A DNA stretch of 44,708 bases from Burkholderiales bacterium (GTDB lineage: Bacteria; Pseudomonadota; Gammaproteobacteria; Burkholderiales; Burkholderiaceae_C): assembly GCA_003963075.1 (NCBI GenBank), contig RXJV01000046.1, positions 1-44,708 of the forward strand, read 5' to 3'. A model generated the notes under the pieces. It was not told where the DNA came from. It saw nothing but the letters and a program-made list of their open reading frames with translations, and ran no database searches. Position numbers and translations under genes: made by a program. This document shows, one piece after another, positions 42,263-44,708 of this stretch. Position 1 is the stretch's first letter. Every line of letters starts with the position of its first letter.

Positions 42263-42922
42263 ATGTCCACCCCCCACAGCACCGCCGACCGGCCCCAGAC
42301 GATCGGCGAAGAGATCGCCAATGCCCTCAGCCACGGCCTGGGCGCGCTGCTCGCCATCGCGGCCCTGCCCATCCTCGTGACGCGGGCGGTGGGCCACGGC
42401 GGGGTGGCCGACGTGGTGGCGGCAGCGGTGTTCGCGACGACGATGATCCTGCTCTACGCGGTCTCGACGCTGTATCACGCGCTGCCCGAGGGCAGCGCCA
42501 AGGCCTGGCTGCTGCGCATGGACCATGCGGCCATCTATGTCTTCATCGCCGGCAGCTACACCCCCTTCACGCTGGGTGTGCTGCACACCGGGCCGGGCGT
42601 CACGCTGCTGATCGTCGTCTGGGCCGCGGCGGCCTTCGGCGTGGCGATCAAGCTGCTGAACCGGCTGCGGCACCGCCTGGTGTCCACCGGGCTCTATCTG
42701 GCCATGGGCTGGGTGGTGCTGCTGGCCGCCGGTCCGCTGGTCGCCCGCCTGCCGGCCGCCGGACTGACGCTGCTGGTGGCGGGCGGCCTGAGCTACACGC
42801 TGGGTGCCTTCGTGTTCCTGCTCGACAACCGGGTGCGCTACTCGCACTTCGTCTGGCATTTGTTCGTGCTGGGTGGCAGCGTCTGCCACTTCTTCGCGGC
42901 CCTTTTTTACGCCTACGGCTGA
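42263..42922 (+). CDS. trhA: Hemolysin III family (TrhA-like) membrane protein
   Basis: A 219-aa protein with seven hydrophobic helices, the hemolysin III / PAQR-type fold. Conserved residues seen: EEIANALSHGLGALL, SVSTLYHALP-type SxxYH, MDHAAIYVFIAGSYTPF and the C-terminal HFVWHLFVLGGSVCHF. Family members are linked to membrane energetics homeostasis in E. coli; hemolytic activity is not implied. The ATG at 42263 was preferred to an upstream one at 42227. The lipocalin gene follows after 8 nt. Confidence 0.9.
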   Translation: MSTPHSTADRPQTIGEEIANALSHGLGALLAIAALPILVTRAVGHGGVADVVAAAVFATTMILLYAVSTLYHALPEGSAKAWLLRMDHAAIYVFIAGSYTPFTLGVLHTGPGVTLLIVVWAAAAFGVAIKLLNRLRHRLVSTGLYLAMGWVVLLAAGPLVARLPAAGLTLLVAGGLSYTLGAFVFLLDNRVRYSHFVWHLFVLGGSVCHFFAALFYAYG

Positions 42923-42930
42923 CCCTTGCG

Positions 42931-43449
42931 ATGCGACACCTGCTGCTCCTTCTGCTGATGGCCCCGCTGCTGGCGGTGGCCGACACCGCGCCGCTGCCGA
43001 CCGTGCCCACGGTGGACCTGGCCCGCTACGCCGGCGCCTGGTACGAGATCGCGCTGCTGCCCAACCGCTTCCAGAAGCAGTGCGTGGCCGACACCCAGGC
43101 CCGCTACACGCTGGACGGCGCCCGCGTGAAGGTCGTCAACCGCTGCCGGCTCGCCGACGGGCGCATCGACGACATCACGGGCCACGCCAAGATCGTCGAC
43201 GGCAGCGGCAATGCCAAGCTGCGCGTGAGCTTCTTCTGGCCGTTCTATGGCGACTACTGGGTGCTGGCCCTGGACCCGGACTATCGCCAGGTGCTGGTGG
43301 GCGCGCCGAGCCGGCAGTACGCCTGGGTGCTGTCGCGCACGCCGCAGATGGACGAGGCCGCGCTGCAGGCCCTGCTGGACCGCGCCGCCGCGCTGGGCTT
43401 CGACAAGACCGCCTTCCGCCGCACGCCGCAGACGCAGCCGCTGGAGTGA
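42931..43449 (+). CDS. Bacterial lipocalin (Blc-like)
   Basis: A 172-aa protein: signal peptide (residues 1-18), then the lipocalin GxW motif in ARYAGAWYEIALLPNRFQ, the RVSFFWPFYGDYWVLALDP strand region and YAWVLSRTP near the end. Binds hydrophobic ligands such as lysophospholipids. Unlike E. coli Blc it has no lipobox cysteine, so it is probably a soluble periplasmic protein. It starts 8 nt after the trhA stop. Confidence 0.9.
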   Translation: MRHLLLLLLMAPLLAVADTAPLPTVPTVDLARYAGAWYEIALLPNRFQKQCVADTQARYTLDGARVKVVNRCRLADGRIDDITGHAKIVDGSGNAKLRVSFFWPFYGDYWVLALDPDYRQVLVGAPSRQYAWVLSRTPQMDEAALQALLDRAAALGFDKTAFRRTPQTQPLE

Positions 43450-43544
43450 ACGGCCTGCCCGCGGCTGTGCTGCTCGACCGGTACAAAGGCTCGCACTTGC
43501 AGAGCGCGTGGGCCTTGTGCCGGTGGGCCGATGACCATGCCGGC

Positions 43545-43550
43545 TACAAT
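43545..43550 (+). promoter_or_regulatory. Candidate -10 box for the csp transcript
   Basis: TACAAT matches the sigma-70 -10 consensus except at one base. Transcription from here would give a leader of about 185 nt before the csp ATG. No strong -35 is seen. Confidence 0.4.
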
Positions 43551-43568
43551 CGCCGCATAGATTCGCGC

Positions 43569-43591
43569 AAGACCGTTTTCTTCAAGGTCTT
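43569..43591 (+). promoter_or_regulatory. Hairpin in the csp leader
   Basis: AAGACC (43569-43574) pairs with GGTCTT (43586-43591) near the start of the predicted leader. Long structured leaders are typical of cold-shock genes and control cold-dependent translation; the role here is inferred. Confidence 0.35.
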
Positions 43592-43742
43592 ACTGCAGCC
43601 CCGCTGGCCACCCCCTGGCCCCTTCTCGCGAGCGGCTCGCTACAGCATCAACTCCCGGTGAGTGTTCTTGAGTGTTTCTGTCTCTGCACGGCATGTCGCT
43701 GGCGGAGTGTTCTCCAACTCGTTCACCTCAAAAGGAAACACC

Positions 43743-43955
43743 ATGACAACTCAAACCGGCACCGTGAAATGGTTCGACGACGGCAAGGGCTTCGGCTTCA
43801 TCACGCCGGATGACGGCAGCAAGGACCTCTTCGCCCACCACAGCGAGATCCGCAACAACGGCGGCTTCCGCACGCTCGCCGAGGGCGCCAAGGTCTCGTT
43901 CGAAACCAAGCAGGGCCCCAAGGGCCTGCAGGCTTCGAGCATCCAGACGCTCTGA
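43743..43955 (+). CDS. Cold-shock protein, CspA family
   Basis: A 70-aa single cold-shock domain that binds single-stranded RNA/DNA and melts RNA structure in the cold. RNP1 (KGFGFITP) and RNP2 (DLFAHHS) are intact. AAGGA lies upstream of the ATG at 43743. It heads a group with a small conserved protein and an IF-1 paralogue. Confidence 0.96.
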   Translation: MTTQTGTVKWFDDGKGFGFITPDDGSKDLFAHHSEIRNNGGFRTLAEGAKVSFETKQGPKGLQASSIQTL

Positions 43956-44021
43956 GCGTCGCCCTGCGACGCACTCCACCGCCATGGCGCCAGCCCTGGC
44001 GGTCCTCCCAAGAAGAAGAAC

Positions 44022-44252
44022 ATGAACAACTACAAGAACGAATTGCAAAACCTTGAGGTGGGGCGCTTCCGCGTCTCGCCGATGAGCCAGGCCCGCAGCG
44101 GCGGCGGCTTCGACGCCCTGGTGTCGATCCGCTCCGGCCAGGGCATGGCCAGCGTGGACCGCGTCATGCGGTTCACGCCCCGGTTCCGCAGCGCCCGGGA
44201 TGCCGTGCGCTACGCCCGCGCCGAAGGCCTCGCCTGGGCCCGGGCGCACTGA
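44022..44252 (+). CDS. Small conserved protein between csp and IF-1
   Basis: A 76-aa basic protein (MNNYKNELQNLEVG start; VMRFTPRFRSARDAVRYARAEGLAW end). I recall similar short proteins beside cold-shock genes in Burkholderiales but no assigned function. The compact alpha/beta pattern with many arginines suggests nucleic-acid or ribosome contact; this is inference. It lies 66 nt after csp. Confidence 0.7.
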   Translation: MNNYKNELQNLEVGRFRVSPMSQARSGGGFDALVSIRSGQGMASVDRVMRFTPRFRSARDAVRYARAEGLAWARAH

Positions 44253-44324
44253 CAGCCCTGCCAACCGCACCGGTGCCGCCCTCGGGCCGCACCGGCTTCA
44301 CGACACTCAGGAGAACGCAGCCCC

Positions 44325-44573
44325 ATGGCCAAAGAAGAACTGATCGAAATGCACGGCGTCGTCGACGAGATCCTGCCGGACTCGCGCTTTCGCGTGACGC
44401 TGAACAACGGCCACAAGGTCATCGCCTACACCGGCGGCAAGATGCGCAAGCATCACATCCGCATCCTGGCCGGCGACAACGTGTCGCTGGAAATGTCGCC
44501 CTATGACCTGAGCAAGGGCCGCATCACCTTCCGCCACCTGGGCGCACCGCGCCAGGCACCGGCCGGGCGCTGA
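44325..44573 (+). CDS. infA: Translation initiation factor IF-1 (paralogue)
   Basis: An 82-aa OB-fold protein matching IF-1 ([21 protein letters not shown], then [16 protein letters not shown] and [12 protein letters not shown]). IF-1 binds the A site of the 30S subunit with IF-2 and IF-3. About ten residues longer than the standard 72-aa IF-1, with an extra [11 protein letters not shown] tail. It is not in the ribosomal protein operon, so it is probably a second copy linked to cold shock. Good AGGAG ribosome site upstream. Confidence 0.94.
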   Translation: MAKEELIEMHGVVDEILPDSRFRVTLNNGHKVIAYTGGKMRKHHIRILAGDNVSLEMSPYDLSKGRITFRHLGAPRQAPAGR

Positions 44574-44586
44574 CCCGAACCGGAAC

Positions 44587-44611
44587 GCTGCGGCCCTGGG
44601 CTGGCCGCAGC
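44587..44611 (+). terminator. Hairpin after infA
   Basis: GCTGCGGCC and GGCCGCAGC form a perfect 9-bp stem with a 7-nt loop, 14 nt past the infA stop. No T-run follows, so it may be Rho-assisted or only a transcript-end stabiliser. Confidence 0.5.
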
Positions 44612-44635
44612 AGGACTGAGCAACCGTCTTGAAAG

Positions 44636-44708
44636 TCAAGCTTGGTGCAGCGACTGATCCCAACTCGACCCGTTCTTGGCGATGGCGTTGAGCATGGTCA
44701 GCAGCTTG
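44636..44708 (-). CDS. C-terminus of a probable IS110-family transposase (partial)
   Basis: The last 23 codons of a minus-strand gene that continues beyond the window. The wording KLLTMLNAIAKNG followed by a short tail to TGA at 44636-44638 resembles the end of IS110/IS116-type transposases. The family call rests on this short stretch. Confidence 0.5.
   Translation of the reverse strand, partial: KLLTMLNAIAKNGSSWDQSLHQA

Noticed and set aside
1-44708. CRISPR arrays, rRNA and tRNA genes
   Set aside because: No regularly spaced direct repeats of CRISPR size and no tRNA- or rRNA-like sequence were found by eye on either strand.

Overview
The window is a stretch of high-GC chromosome from a betaproteobacterium, most likely order Burkholderiales (a Roseateles/Rubrivivax/Leptothrix-type relative). 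The evidence is the strongly GC-biased codon usage, the divergent lplT/alr pair, the cold-shock gene next to a small IF-1, and the gene families present. It holds about 37 intact genes, several gene remnants, one complete IS3-family element and the end of a second transposase. No rRNA, tRNA or CRISPR array was seen.

Layout. 1-306: a hairpin-bearing repeat (copy A) and a terminator. 307-6205: nitroreductase, TonB-dependent receptor, APC transporter, BenE transporter and an 11-bp tandem repeat. 6319-17983: a mainly rightward run built around glutathione: VirK/YbjX protein, gshB, DUF885 peptidase, TPR protein with an HELTH metallopeptidase motif, FUSC transporter, frmA, fghA and a Nit1-type amidase. 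Several of these genes overlap stop-to-start. frmA and fghA are separated by a 512-bp palindromic element (15746-16257) made of two inverted copies (B, C) of the repeat seen at the window start. 18006-19523: a peptidase remnant and an MFS transporter.

19549-23158 is an accessory island with lower GC. It contains an orphan exported protein, an IS3-family element whose transposase carries an amber codon and which has no target duplication, gene debris on both sides of the IS, and a small membrane protein bracketed by exact inverted repeats.

23159-40868 returns to core-like genes. Many have a cell-wall or D-amino-acid theme: TPR membrane protein, DUF1653, LD-carboxypeptidase, amino-acid-type binding protein, ornithine-cyclodeaminase-family enzyme, a second TonB receptor, a class-A-like serine hydrolase overlapping dadA, aromatic aminotransferase, DUF2332, a Crp/Fnr regulator, glutathione peroxidase, an SGNH-like protein, lplT, alr and arfB. 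40909-44573: exported protein, cytochrome b561, hemolysin-III-type protein, lipocalin, then a cold-shock module (csp, small conserved protein, IF-1 paralogue). The window ends in the C-terminus of a probable IS110-type transposase.

The most unusual items are the composite palindrome and its covarying hairpin family, a set of genes whose -10 boxes sit only 6-7 nt from an SD-less ATG (probable leaderless mRNAs), the TPR/HELTH protein, and the csp/small protein/IF-1 group. All functions are read from sequence and memory of protein families; no database search was run.
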